Notes under the pieces: generated by a model | What the model saw: the letters and a program-made list of their open reading frames with translations, nothing else | What the model was told of the DNA's origin: nothing | The model's database searches: none | Made by a program: the position numbers and the translations under genes | Shown: one piece after another, positions 36,568-48,534 of the stretch | How the letters are laid out: each line of letters begins with the position of its first letter | Position numbering within the stretch: the first letter of the stretch is position 1 | Source of the DNA: Lepidonotus clava | Lineage: Eukaryota; Annelida; Polychaeta; Phyllodocida; Polynoidae | Direction: 5' to 3' | NCBI GenBank assembly: GCA_936440205.1 | Contig: OW387140.1 | Span: 29,199,659 to 29,263,658, forward strand | DNA: 64,000 bases

Positions 36568-39164
36568 ACATATATACATATACATATATACATATACATA
36601 TATACATATACATATATACATATACATATATATATATATATATATATTTCATTTAGGGAGTATATTTCGTCAGTTTACTCTTGGCCGTCCATACCGCCTA
36701 CCGTCCACCAGGCGCCACCACCATCGACCCCCGCCGTCGGTGCCCTCCTTCCGGTCGACGGCGTCTCCAGCGTCTCTCCCGTTCTGAGGGGCACGTCGTG
36801 GCTATTCCGATCACGTGGAGGTCCGACGGCAGGGCAAATCTGATCTGCGGCGGAGACCGGCCTTTAGTGCGGTGACTGACCGCCGCCCGCCCCGCCATGT
36901 TCTGTATGGGCGAGTGTTAATCTGTCAAAGACAACACTGGGCCCAGGGCGTGGGGCGGGCTGTAATAGATTGGGTGGGGGACGAGGGAGGGGATGCTTTG
37001 GGGCCCAACTCCCTCCAAGCCCATCTCCTGTTCCCGCCCCCACCCTAGGGTAATGAACCCGCAACAAAACCCTTATTTATATACTACTTGGGTCACATAA
37101 AAGTATATTATAGGCTCCTCTCCTCGGGGTTTTCCACGCATCCTGGAGCTTAGTTTTGATCTCTATCCTATTCCCTTAGAATGGGGGATTATCTTACCCC
37201 ATAGAATAAGAGGATTTTGATAACGTACGCTTTCCTTGACTTGATACAATCGCAGACACATACTATGACAATTTAATGGTATGGCGGCACCGGATGGCGA
37301 CACAGCAGTAAAAGAGTGGTAGGGAGCACCCCACCAATGGACACAGAGGCGATGTCCCAGATTGGATTTTCCCCCACTGCCTGCCTGATTTGGGACCTCG
37401 TGCAATTTGGGGGCAAATCTCGAGCATCGCTTGGTGGATTGCTGACAACTTGTCCCCCGCGGGTCCACACCCCAATACCCATACTAGATCCCGAGTCCTA
37501 AGGCCCCAGAGGTGAGGCCGGGAGGAGGTATTTCGGAGAAATCGCTCCCGGATCGGCAACTCTCAGTTCGCCTCTGCTCCAGCTGGACTCCGCTGGGACA
37601 GCGCCATAGCGATTCTGACGAAATGAGATTTCTAGTCGCCTTCTTTGTCCCGAACGCACAAATCTATGGACGGGAGGTGGTGGGATGAGACAAAGCAAGA
37701 CTAGTGGAGATTCACCAGAAGATATTGGAGTAAGTGTAACGACCAAGGGTTCCACGAGAGGGTTGGAACCTGGACAGTTCAGTCCTTGTAAGTTGGGATC
37801 TGGCCGCTGAGTTCAGGAAGCCCTGATAGGCTGACCGACTGACCACCTGTCAGAGGCCCCAAGCTAAGGTCTTTGTCCCGGGGTCTTTGTCATAGTATAC
37901 TAATCCGCGGTGGTACTAATTTAATATAGTTGTATAGATTGGGTGTCTGAGTGTACCACCCACGCTGTGGCAAATCTTGGTGATATAGGTAAGGCTCAAA
38001 ATGAAACAAAAGTACACCTGTTCTAAGACAATTAGAATATTATATATCATCATATAACATTTAAGACACATGTTATTACATTTTTAGTAGCTGTAACCCT
38101 AAACAGATCTAGAGCTTGATGGCAACATAAGAACAGATTGATATATAGGAGACCTCGCCTAGCTGGTATACAAACCGCTACAAACCAACCCACCCCACCC
38201 CACGCCCTTCCTCCAGGAGCCATTCATCTAGGTCTACACGACCCCTCCATGGGCGTCAGGGATGCAGTCATACGTTCCCCAACGGCCGATCCCAGCAAAA
38301 AGCCAATCACCACTCTTATCAGACCAGTAATTGAAAGTAATGCACCCACGCCTACCTCGACTACCACACAACACAGGCTAGCACCCTAAAACACCCAGGG
38401 ACTTGATACTTAGTGCACCTTCTTGGTATCTTTTATCTCGTTTGGCCTTTGTGTGGCTATATTAATTATACATGCGGGACTTAAAGCAATCAACTTATTT
38501 ACGGCAGGCTATGCCTCCCTAGTGTATAAACGTTAATACATCAACCAAATAATATATGCAAAACATAATTTGAATGTTTAATGTCTTTAGAATATACAGT
38601 AGCAAAGCGTCGTATATGTGGTTGTTAATACATCCACCGTAATATAACTGGAATCATATAATGTGGAGGAAAACTAAACCCATGAATCCACCAGTTCAAA
38701 TACACGCTTGCACTGCTGATCTTCATTCATTATTATTTTGTTGCGTTTCATTGTTATTTGTTGTTGTTTTGTCGGTTTATTTTTTAGCACGCTTCTTCTA
38801 CCAGTCATACCAGGCCAACTCGGTCGAGCATTGGCGAGCAGCTGGATCGAGCAGCAGTGAGCGACAGGTGCAACAGTGTTTGGTCCGCTGTGACCGGCCC
38901 CAACAACGGTGAGCACAAAGCCAGGTTTTAGTAGTAGCACCCTGCCCCTGGACACACAGACACGGCCCCTGAGCCCGCCGCAAACTGTCCCGACCCGACG
39001 CGACTGTCGTGAGGTCGTCGTCGAATCGGTCAGGTTTTACTGGTAACCCGACCCTACGCATTGGATCGTATAGCGCAGTCGGGAGTTTAGGTCTGCGCAT
39101 GAGTGGTGCTTTGGCGCCACTAGTTTTTGGGGGTCAAGCGCAACTTTTCAGCCAATCAGGAATT
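35128..39164. other. Noncoding; GC patches at 36.0, 36.7-37.05 and 38.8-39.1 kb
   Basis: No gene is seen. A strong plus-strand acceptor (TTTTCCTTACAG, ending 35812) lacks a matching exon. Near 38833 and 38850 lie nonamer variants (GAGCAGCTG, GAGCAGCAG). A CACGTG lies at 36805. Confidence 0.45.
36492..36650. repeat. TA / TATACA microsatellite
   Basis: About 45 bp of pure TA, then an interrupted run of TACATA-type hexamers, then TA again. Frames through it encode only YI/VY repeats and are not genes. Such tracts are length-polymorphic and may form cruciforms. Confidence 0.95.
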
Positions 39165-39356
39165 CAGGCCCGTAGCCAGGGGGGGGGGGGGGTTCGTACG
39201 AACCCCCCTTAGGAGGAACATTTATCTAATTTTTAATGTAAAATAAAATAAATCAAAAAAATATGCATTTTAGCAGAAAACCACCCCCCCCGCCCTTGGA
39301 AAAAAATAGTAGTCATAAAACGAACCCCTCTTTGAGAAAAACTGGCTACGGGCCTG
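39165..39356. mobile_element. Nonautonomous TIR element (192 bp MITE)
   Basis: Perfect 15-bp terminal inverted repeats CAGGCCCGTAGCCAG. Just inside is a G14 run, and then a small palindrome (GGTTCGTACGAACC). The centre is AT-rich with no coding capacity. Flanks (CAGGAATT left, AGGAAAAT right) are at best a degraded 7-8 bp target duplication. Elements starting CAGGCCCGTAGCCAGG with a G-run are, to my recollection, widespread in marine invertebrates; the superfamily is not certain. Confidence 0.75.
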
Positions 39357-41293
39357 AGGAAAATCCCTTTACAAACATGACGGCGCCACGTGACAAACTC
39401 CCGTCAGCGGTATAGGAGGTGAATCGGGAACTGTCTGTTTCTATCAAACCTGTGAGATCGGGTCGGATCTGCGTCGGGTGAGGACAGTTTGCTGCGGGCT
39501 CAATACACGCAGCCCGCAGCCAGCCCTGGCTAGTGCCACAACATGCACAGCCTTGCCTAGCGGTGCTACTGCAACATGCACACTGAAGAACAGAGCCCCC
39601 ATAAAATGGCATTAGCTCCAGGGCTGTAAGCTGCCATCCGGATTTTACATACTCATCTGGTGCTGAACTAAATATAGCAATAGCAGTTAGATCTGAAAAT
39701 GGAACAAGGTCAGGGATCTATAGAATTTAATCGTTCCTATTGTTGTCCAATAGTAGTCTGAGAGCTGCCAATAAAATTTGTCAATGTTGTGTCGTTTGCA
39801 TTATTTTGCAAAATATCCCCGACTAGACTTTTCAATCATATTCACAGTGGGCGCTAGTGAACCATCAAGCTTCATATGCTATTGCTTAGAAATTGGGGTG
39901 GGGGTGGGGTGTATATTTCGAAAGTTGTAGGGGAAATAATATCAAACTTTATTATTCTATGGCTACTAAACCGTATCTCATTTATCATCAGCGAGGTCAA
40001 CAGTCGTTGAATTGTAACTATTTCATACGGGAATGTTTGTATTTGGCCCGGGCACTGTGCGAAACAACTATTTACTCGGGAGGACCCCGAGGGAACACTC
40101 CCCGATTAATGATTTATCTTGTGTAAATCAATTACATGTTCGCCATCATGTTATCGTGTACAATTCTTTCAATTTGCAGTACATTCATTTACATTACGGA
40201 GGATGCAATTCAACAAACTGTACAACTGGGTTTTGAAACTTTTCCACTTGTTTTCGCCTACGGAAATAGAAATTACGTACCGCAGAAACATATTTAAGTA
40301 ACTCACGTTTATGGTTATGTTTACAAATGCCAACTATTATGCATATGATAAATACATAGAATGTTGTTTTCGGGCTGCATATCAATATACCACTACATTT
40401 CGATGTGAACTTTTGCCATTTCCAATACATCTATACCCCCAGGGAATATCAAAGCAGAGCCACCCAGACCAATAAACGACAGATAATGATATTAGGTTTT
40501 TTTCCTATCCACCATTTGCGCCCATCAATCACGCATCCTGCACATCAAATAAATATCATGCTGCCATTGTGTGCCACAATAAAGAGCTAAGGGTGGATAT
40601 CATGTGGCGGTGAGGGCCCGGGACGTCCTGCTAATGAGCAGCTGATGAGCCGCTCAGTGGTCGGCGAACGGCGAGATGCACTCACCGACCCGACCCTGCC
40701 TCATACACTTATACATTATACGACAAATGTAGACCCATGGCACCATTTTACCTTCTTGTTTGTTTGTTTGTGGGATTAGTTTAACGTCCGGCCAACCCTT
40801 TAGGGTTCTTTTACCAGACTGCACAAGGTAAAGCTTTTCAACTAGTTTTACGCCACAGGGGCGGTGACCAAATCTATGAAATGAGGTGCCTACACCAATA
40901 ACACAACCTTAATATAAATATTGGTGTGTTAACTTAACTCACTCAAAGGGTTGATTTGTTAACAGATTTAAATATTATTATCAGAATCTGGTATGACCGA
41001 CATGTTTCATAGTGGTGCCTTTTGGAAGCAAAATGGCAGGGTACTAAAATCTGAACAATTAACTCACTTTGAGCTGATATACTTTATTTGGGCCGGGACC
41101 AGAAACCTTGCATCAGAGCAAGAACACCAGCCACCAGGCATGGCAGTAAAAGGCAAAGTGTATAGCACTTGTTTTGTGGATTATGATAAAACCATCTCAA
41201 TGTTGATACCGCCGCTCTTTCATGTATGTACAGCGATCAGATTCTGTTTCTCTGTGTCCGTACGCACAGAAGGAGGCCATATTTCCCCGCAAG
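39357..41293. other. Noncoding; nonamer variants at 40.64 kb
   Basis: No gene is seen. GAGCAGCTG and GAGCCGCTC, one-base variants of the nonamer, are adjacent at 40636-40656. A possible retroposon tail at 40756 is listed separately. Confidence 0.5.
40756..40880 (+). mobile_element. Possible degraded retroposon (TTTG repeat, GTTTAACGTCC)
   Basis: A short TTTG microsatellite runs into GGGATTAGTTTAACGTCC. Similar TTTG plus GTTTAACGTC phrases occur at the ends of abundant short retroposons in molluscs, from memory. Ends and target duplication cannot be fixed. Confidence 0.2.
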
Positions 41294-41399
41294 CATCTTG
41301 ATGGTCTATCTCAGACCATTGATGTCCCTCCATCTTGATAGTCCATCTCAGACCATTGATGTCCCTCCATCTTGATGGTCCATGCCATTGATGTCTCTG
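41294..41399 (+). repeat. 37-bp tandem repeat, about 2.9 copies
   Basis: Copies start at 41294, 41331 and 41368, each beginning CATCTTGAT. The unit contains the inverted phrase TGGTCT...AGACCA in its first copies. Frames through it give the repeated MDHQDGGTSMV-like peptide, which is a by-product. Confidence 0.85.
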
Positions 41400-44312
41400 T
41401 ATCTGCTAGTTTCTGAGATGGCCGACTGATGGCGCCACTCCTGAGGAGACCACTCCGGCCAAAACGAGGCCAGAAGGTGGGATCGGGCCTTCCTTTTGAT
41501 CTGGCAGTACACAGGGTCAGGAGAAGCCGGGAGGACACTACGGCCACTGGAGGCAAGACACGGGAGGCGAGAGAACTGAGATGGGAATGGTGGTTTGGGG
41601 ACTGAGTGCATACAATGAAATTAGATCCCTGGATCTAGGGAATGGGAGAGTAAAAGGATTTAACTGTGCCAGAAATATTTCGAATCAACATTAAGTTTTT
41701 CGCTTGATTTCTTTAAGAATTTAGCCATGTCTGAGCTCTGACTGATTTAGTCTGCAGATATAAAATATTTACGACCCTATCATTATGATCTGAGAAGAAT
41801 TAAGGCAATATGGAATGAAAACACTAAAATAATTCTCCAAGTATAGAGCTTAGTAAATCGGTGGTACAAACTAACTTCATGTATAAACATTTATCAGCAA
41901 CGTACGATGGTGCGTGTACTTTAGATCTTTCAAAAATATACATACATTCAGATTGTATTGTTCTAAAACACCCAAGATCGTTTGAAATTGACCAGAGACC
42001 GCTAGAGTCCGATTGAGCGGGTAGGATGTGAGACGCCCCTTCCCTGATCCATGAGGTTTGTCGCTACACCCTGGAGGCAGGGTCAGAGGTGGGAGTATCC
42101 GAGTGGGCGCCGTTATCAACAGAACTCCTCCAGTGTGGGACAGATCCCACCCAAAATGTTCTGACAGCGTGAAGAGTATCAGAGATGTGTCAGCCAAGGG
42201 GCGACTTTATGATATAATGATGTGTGCGTGCGACGTGTGTTGGGGGCCTTCCTGTTCGCCTCAGGAACCATACAATCCTATGAAGTGCCTAAGGCACTAT
42301 ACCGTACCATGCAGTGCCTCAGGCACCATAGAGTAGTATGTAGTCCCACAGTCAGTGGTTTTATGTACGCTAATGAAGCCTTTTACTTGTTCCCCCCTCT
42401 CCTGTGTCTCGTTTTTAGGATCTCTTTTTATAGAAAGTAGGTTAAGTAGTTCAATTTCTTTTTGCGTTGTCCTCCTTTCACCTTAGCAGGAACGTTCACT
42501 GTCTGTGATGGCCTTAGAGAATTAATGCATGCATATGGAAAAAATATGCAATTATCATACTTTGTCAGTGTGACACTATTGTGAATAAATTGACATTAGA
42601 AAAAAAGGTTTGTCTTATTTTATCATGTTTCTTCAAATAAATCAAACAGCCTTACGAACGTGTCTTATTGAACAAAGAAAGCAACCCAGGTTCTTTCTGT
42701 GGCATCCAGAAAAACTGATAAGTGCCGGTGGACCATTTTGGAGAAAACAAATTAAATCATATGTGTCCTCTTTGCCAACACCCCCGCCCCACCCCTTTCC
42801 CCCATTGTTGACGGTGAAGCCCCACAAAATGTCAGTGTCAGGAGAATCCATTCTTCAGAGCATTAGTGAAGGTTGATGGAACCCGAGAAAGAACAACACA
42901 CAATGTCAACGAGGTAACCCCATTGCTACATGGCAGCAGATCGATGGCTATATAGGAAATAGGACAAAGACTGCATTTACGTAATAGACCATTGATCTCA
43001 GGGGCATGGAGGGCCAGAAGCCACTGATTGTAGGCCTTCCCCTGCCCCTACCCCATCCCTAGGCCCACACAGAGCCTATATTTAGGCTCTCTGTAAGCGG
43101 TAGTCAGAAGAGTGGGGCATCAGGGCTGAAGTCCCCCTCCTGGGATTCCCTCTCATCTGTATCGATCTCCTATAAGACCCCAGCTTTTCAGGATTTACTT
43201 TAATATCGCAGATTATAAAGGAGACATTTATTATGCCGACTGCACACTTAAGGTCGGATGTGTATTTTCTCCTTTTATCAAAATAATTCAGTTAAGTGTG
43301 GACCTGTAGGGACTGCCTATTAATGATAAGCATCCAAGTGTGCTTACGTTAAACGAATCCTATCAAAAGATCAAGACCGTGTTGAAACATAAGAAAATGG
43401 ATTTGTGAAACAAAAATGTTGTGAAAATACGGTAAAAACAACATGATTTGATTGTACTCATACACCTTAACATTTGTAACTGATTTCAACGCTTTCACAC
43501 CGAGTTTCAGAAAAAGAGAACGTGTGATGCACTGAACAAAACAATACTTCAGCGGCTCTCCTGTGGCTGCCATCCATGATATTAACAGTTTCTCGTGTTG
43601 CAAAGATCCAGGCCGCCTTACTCTGCATAAAAATGAGCGTGAAATAAAAGACCGTAATGCCTAGTAATGTTCCTAAGAGACATGGCTTAATCCGATAAAT
43701 GGGATCAGGTGGACTTTCTGGATTTCCATCAATAATTTTCAATCCACATCTGCACAACGGAGAAGTAGACCCACAACCCTCTGATGACTTATAATTGAAT
43801 TTCCCTATTTCATTTCGTTGAAATTAGGGCACCAATCTGTCGAAGAAGCTCACATTCTCCATTATAAACCCGTGATTACCCTTACCCCTAAAAAAACGGA
43901 TACAAAGACAAAATCTATTAGACCGGCTGTATGACTGTATAAAAAGGTAAGAAATAATTGGATACCCCAATGGGTCCCTTGTGAATATCGTCTTGGTTGT
44001 TGGGGCATTCCCAACACCCAAGCTTTATACTGTGCCTCTTTCATCTCAAACCCTGATTGAAATCGATCCCCGATCTAATTGTCGACACCGTAGCCCCCTA
44101 TCCTGGCCGTCTTCAGGTCGGCTGTCTGATCTGTGATGGGTCTTGTCAACCCCACTCCTGTCTGGTTAACCTGATTTGGGCAGCGCACCTCAGAAAACAT
44201 TCAACGCCTACTCAGGTATCACCGGCTTTCAATTACTGAGAATAACCAGATCCAATAGCTTTTGGGTTTGTTCACACGTCCCGATTAACTCTGTTGGAAT
44301 CTGTGAAACTAT
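41400..44312. other. Noncoding apart from the 29-bp repeat
   Basis: No gene is seen. CCCTGGAGG and CCTCCAGTG words occur at 42068 and 42124. Long AT-rich stretches at 42350-43000 and 43200-44050 show nothing I can name. Confidence 0.5.
42258..42344 (+). repeat. 29-bp tandem repeat, 3 copies, with palindromic cores
   Basis: Three units of exactly 29 bp starting with GCCTCAGG, GCCTAAGG and GCCTCAGG. Across the unit boundaries the palindromes AGTGCCT-A-AGGCACT (42284-42298) and GTGCCT-C-AGGCAC (42314-42326) form. The period is not a multiple of 3, so it is not a coding repeat. Confidence 0.8.
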
Positions 44313-44405
44313 GAACATAGTTAATCTTTTTTTTTTTTTTTTTTTTTTTAGGGCCATAGGGCTATAGGGCTTCATTCGCCATAGGGCTTCATTTTTTTTA
44401 GGCGG

Positions 44406-44437
44406 CCCAGGGGCCAGTGGAATCACTGGCCCCTGGG
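44406..44437. repeat. Perfect 14-bp-arm hairpin inside the retroposed insertion
   Basis: CCCAGGGGCCAGTG (44406-44419), GAAT, CACTGGCCCCTGGG (44424-44437). The stem is GC-rich and would be very stable in RNA. TGACGTCA follows at 44445-44452. Confidence 0.85.
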
Positions 44438-44444
44438 AGTCCCA

Positions 44445-44452
44445 TGACGTCA
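44445..44452. promoter_or_regulatory. Full CRE (TGACGTCA)
   Basis: A perfect palindromic CREB/ATF site within the retroposed insertion, with a half-site ACGTCAC about 20 bp on. The insertion may therefore bring its own CREB-responsive element. Confidence 0.5.
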
Positions 44453-44568
44453 CTTGTCTCTGGGGATCTACGTCACAAGGCGGTTGACGGGACGCCCCCG
44501 TCATTCTCAAGGTAGCATCCGGCGAGTAAGGAGCTCTCAGCCTCGTCACAGAAAGAACATAGTTAATC

Positions 44569-45745
44569 ATAAATGTTGAAAGGAATAATCATGAGCGAAA
44601 CATAGACGAATCGTTACATACAGATTGTGAGCGATGTCAGAATGTCAGATGGTTGAGTAAAAACATGGGTTCATTTTCATGATTAACCATTTTACTTCAA
44701 TCAGTTCAGCCGTAATTTGTTTGCAAAAATCACTATATGTGAAACGGCCTTCATTTCATTCAGCGCCACGGTTGAATGCCGTGGAGGAGGGTCCTTTAAC
44801 CCGATCCCTACAAACACAGGAGATCCTGTTAATCCCAACCTGAGGTCTGAAAGGCAGCCCGGGCGAGTCATTTCAGGCCTGACAAACTGCCCATATTGGG
44901 GCGGCCCGTTGTAAAGGTGCACGGCTTTGTCGGATCTTTGTTGGATCTGTGTACAGGAGGAGGCGGGGGTCTGACAGCTGGCGGGCCGGCCGCTAACAGG
45001 CCCTGTCAGCCGCCCACAGGAGGAGTCAGGAGACCAGAAACACGAGAGCCCGCCTCCGTCAATAGTATTGAGTCGGCCCAAATTAGTCGGAGGGCGATAT
45101 TGATCGGCCCGGCCTGGATTGAAACCACCTACCCCGGCCCGCCCGGAGAACACGTACCCCACCCTTAGCCCCCTGGAGGAAACCACCTCCTCCTACCAGC
45201 AGGCCACCCCACTGGACGGGATGGGCTGACCCCGTGGAGGGACACCTAACGCCTTATACCGCCCAAACCAGGGTCTCAGGGCTGACTGGGTGGTTTTACT
45301 TTTAGGAAGCCCTCAGGGGCTGCCAGGGAGGGATGGGCATGGCAGCCCGTTATGGGTTTGTTTTATTATTTTGTTCCTTGACTGATTTCACATTGGTGAG
45401 TGTTTTGGGAATGATCGAAATATGGCCGAAAATAGCAGAATGTATAGATATAGAGGTAATATATAGCTGATGGAGCCAAAGCTACAGTTGTATTGTAAAT
45501 TATGTGAAATGAAGCTTGCAAATTATTTGGCCACTTGAATACATTTACAGGGCTCAGAATTCAATAGCCGGAAGAGTTAGTGCTGGTGTTAAAGACTACC
45601 CATGGTGAATAGAAAACCCAACCCCTAGACAGAAGGCATGTTTCCAGAACTTGAGGAAACGAGGTTAGATGTTGGGAGATTGTTGGGGAAGGTTTACAAC
45701 ACCCGGAAGCAGACTTGGCTGCAGACCCACCAGATCCTGCCGTGC
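44569..45745. other. Noncoding; GC-rich 44.77-45.3 kb
   Basis: No gene is seen. The GC-rich stretch has CTGGAGG, GTCAGG and GGCCCG words and one short duplicated phrase (TCGGATCTTTG/TTGGATCTGTG near 44930). A frame spanning it has no recognisable domain. Confidence 0.5.
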
Positions 45746-45782
45746 GAGCAGCTCCCACCGAGCAGCTCTCCCCGAGCAGCTC
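45746..45782 (+). promoter_or_regulatory. Nonamer triplet at 14-bp spacing
   Basis: Exact GAGCAGCTC at 45746, 45760 and 45774, each followed by a pyrimidine. The even 14-bp spacing gives a short tandem array of the site. A one-base variant (GAGCAGCTT) follows at 46152. Confidence 0.6.
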
Positions 45783-47502
45783 CCACTTGGCTCGAGCACC
45801 TGGCATCTTTTTAACAGACAAAGAGTTGGCTGAGCATCCTGTTCTACCAGAACTCCCATCCGGAAGTACTTGAAGCAACGGTTATTTTGAACAAGCCAAA
45901 TCCTCTTCTCACCAACTTGTTAAATAACCAGTGCAGTTGATTGCGTCTCCTCCCTCTCCCCCTCACCAACCAATCCTCGTGTATTTTTTCCACGCGTTTT
46001 AAAAGCCCATGGCAGGCTCCAGTGCTCAGCAAGTCGCCATTATGGTTGGCTAGCCGCCTAAACTGCTAAGATCTCCCGGAATCACTCGGCGCCCGATAAC
46101 ACAGGCTTCAGATAAGGTCCACATCCTGAACGCCTAAATTGGGTTGGACACGAGCAGCTTGGTGACTTTACCATATTTAGGTGATGTCGTAGGGTTTTCT
46201 TTTTGTATTTCAATTTTGTAAGCAGTGAGACGTACGCCTTGATAAGGTTCTTTACACCCCAGCTAACAACAGATACCAAATGGAAATCGAGAAGACATCG
46301 TTATGTTTTCTTCACAATAAAAGCAAAAAACAGTCACTTTCTGGCACTTGGATGAGAACTTACCGTTCGAGACAAGCCATCTAGAATTTCCTACAGCCTT
46401 TCCAATAGTTAAAAAAAATGTCAACAGGGGAATATGAATTGAGATGCATTCTCATTAATAAAAGCCTGTTCGGGGTATCCTATATGCATGCACATTTAAC
46501 ATAGTTATAGTCAAGGTATTGCATGTTAGACGAATTATAATGGCATGTTGATATCTAATCATGACATGCTCGGGTGCACATCTAATATTGTTGTTTTCAT
46601 TCACGTGAGCGGCCCATTACGCTTGTAGCCAAGGTTCACCGATTTCTAATACTAAGTGACCCAGTCCGGTGCTGTTTGGGAGTACAGCAATGTAAACATA
46701 GCATGCATGATAAACCTTACACCCTGACATGTGTCGGGCAGGTGGATTTTATTACATTTAAGATTTAAAATTTACACACCTAAACAGCTGCCAAATGCCT
46801 TACCTATTCTATTTATAGAATCTTATCCGGAGGGGAAATATATTTAATCATACAAGTTGTGTCTTGAGAACGATAAAAACCTTCGGTTTGAAAAACTGTG
46901 CTATAGCTTATTACGAGAATTATCAAATATTCTCTATATAATCGAGTCTTCATTACAGCCTCCTAGCACGCACGGCACTCTTTAACTTCGTTATTGCAAT
47001 GCACCTTAAATAATTGCACACGCACCCTCCATATAACGACAAGGAGCGAGTTTCACCAAAGTAAAGCCAGAACAAAAAGTGGGAGGCAAACCGGTTCTTT
47101 AAGGAATCGAATCAAAGCAGATAATGACAAGGGGTCCTCTGAGGAAATCTTCCCCACTTTGAACAAGTTTCCTTGCAAGGCGTCGTCCCCGTCCCCTGGC
47201 CAGTCTGTAATTCCGACTCCTGATAGATCTCCCACACCACAAAGACACCGTGGTCCTGTCTGAAACCCGACCCACCAACACACATCCTCTCCCTGCATTC
47301 CCACCACTTCAAAGTCAGCCCAGCTTCCTCATTGTTATTTGATTTGAAGGCGGGCAAGAAATTAATTGAGTTTGGCCCAAACTAGATCAATTGTCTTCGG
47401 AGGATCGCGTTGCGAATGAAACGGCGTCAGGGTTGGAGATTCATTAGGGAACGGCGACGTCGGGGGATGGTCCCGGCGACGAGCGGCGACACTAATGACG
47501 GC
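45783..47502. other. Noncoding
   Basis: No gene is seen. A CACGTG lies at 46603. The phrase AGTACAGCAATGTAAAC at 46681 also occurs at 29339. CpG-rich DNA with repeated GGCGAC words precedes the minisatellite (47400-47500). Confidence 0.5.
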
Positions 47503-47881
47503 GAGCTGCTCGGTCACAGTCACAGCAGACTGATGAACTGCTCTGTCACAGTCACAGCTGACTGATGAACTGCTCGATAACAGTCACAGCAGACTGATGA
47601 ACTGCTCGGTCAGTCACAGCTAACTGATTAACTGCTCTGTCACAGTCACAGCTGACTGATGAACTGCTCTGTCAGTCACAGCTGACTGATGAACTGCTGA
47701 GTCACAGCTCCCTGACATGACAAAATTCTCACAGCTACAGCTGACTCAACAGTTCCTCAGTCACAGCTGCCTGACCAGCTGCTACCTGTCAAAGCTACCT
47801 ATAGATTCTAGCAGTCACAGCTGACTGATCACTACCAAAGTTACAGTCACAGTTGACTGATAAGGTACTCACAGCTGACCG
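47503..47881 (+). repeat. 30-32 bp minisatellite seeded by the nonamer
   Basis: Starts with an exact GAGCTGCTC (47503). It then carries units with GAACTGCTC, a one-base variant, at 47535, 47567, 47599 and 47661, linked by CACAGTCACAGCTGACTGAT-type sequence. Regular units run to about 47705. Beyond that the CAGTCACAGCTGACTGA phrase continues in degenerate form to 47881. Confidence 0.85.
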
Positions 47882-48534
47882 TTGGTTTGTGAGCGGGTGA
47901 GTGCTGCTGGTGGAATTACAACCGCTAACATTCTTTCCCTGAATTTTCGAGCTGTGGTTCTTTTTGATTGTTCTAAGAAAGCTGAGATCTAATGTAAGGG
48001 TATTGTAAGATACTGTAACTTGTTTATCTTTGCTTGCACCATGCCGTCAGACGCCGTGTTAGTAAAATTGGGACTAGGGCCGGCTGTTATTTCAAACTCT
48101 GATTGGTAATCATTCTGACAGCTGTCGATGAGTAGACCAACCAAGGGAAACATCAAAGTTTGTTCAAAATGAGCTCATTGTTCGTTTGGCAACAGCCGCT
48201 GTGAAACCGCATCTTGGAAGGGAGTTATCGCGTCCAAATGTCTACCATTCAGATTGTCATGATTGTATCTCTTAAATCACACAAGAATCAAAGAAAAGGC
48301 CAGCACTTTTCATTCACGCAGACCGCTGATTCAAACAGAGGTAAAAACCGGACGTCAGGGGGTGTAATGTGACATCCGCGTGCGCGGCGGGGCGGCCACT
48401 GCGACAGAAGCAAAGCAGATTTCTTGAGTGATCGAAGACGGGTATTTATTCAAGGCGGCCACGATGTGACACCTCCTCTGTATTCTTCTTTCAAATCTTA
48501 CGACAGGGAGTCTGGACACAGGTCTCTGAGGACC
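47882..48534. other. Noncoding
   Basis: Nothing is seen beyond AT-rich unique sequence. Confidence 0.5.

Larger units (their letters stand above)
44313..44568 (-). mobile_element. Poly(A)-tailed retroposed insertion with 14-bp target duplication
   Basis: GAACATAGTTAATC is repeated exactly at 44313-44326 and 44555-44568. Between them lie 228 bp that on the minus strand end in a 23-nt poly(A) (T run 44327-44349). That is the hallmark of LINE-mediated retroposition. The body has two copies of an AATGAAGCCCTATGGC-type phrase near the tail, a 14-bp-arm hairpin and a full CRE. I see no tRNA-type A/B boxes, no 5S or 7SL resemblance and no reading frame of note. It is a novel-looking SINE or a retrocopy of a noncoding or mRNA 3' sequence. 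The perfect duplication and long A tail make it young. Confidence 0.85.

Noticed and set aside
36391-36843. Long frames encoding YI/VY repeats
   Set aside because: They are translations of the TA/TATACA microsatellite on both strands.
47040-47360. Overlapping frames on both strands near 47.1 kb
   Set aside because: Several frames are open at once, showing low stop density rather than coding.
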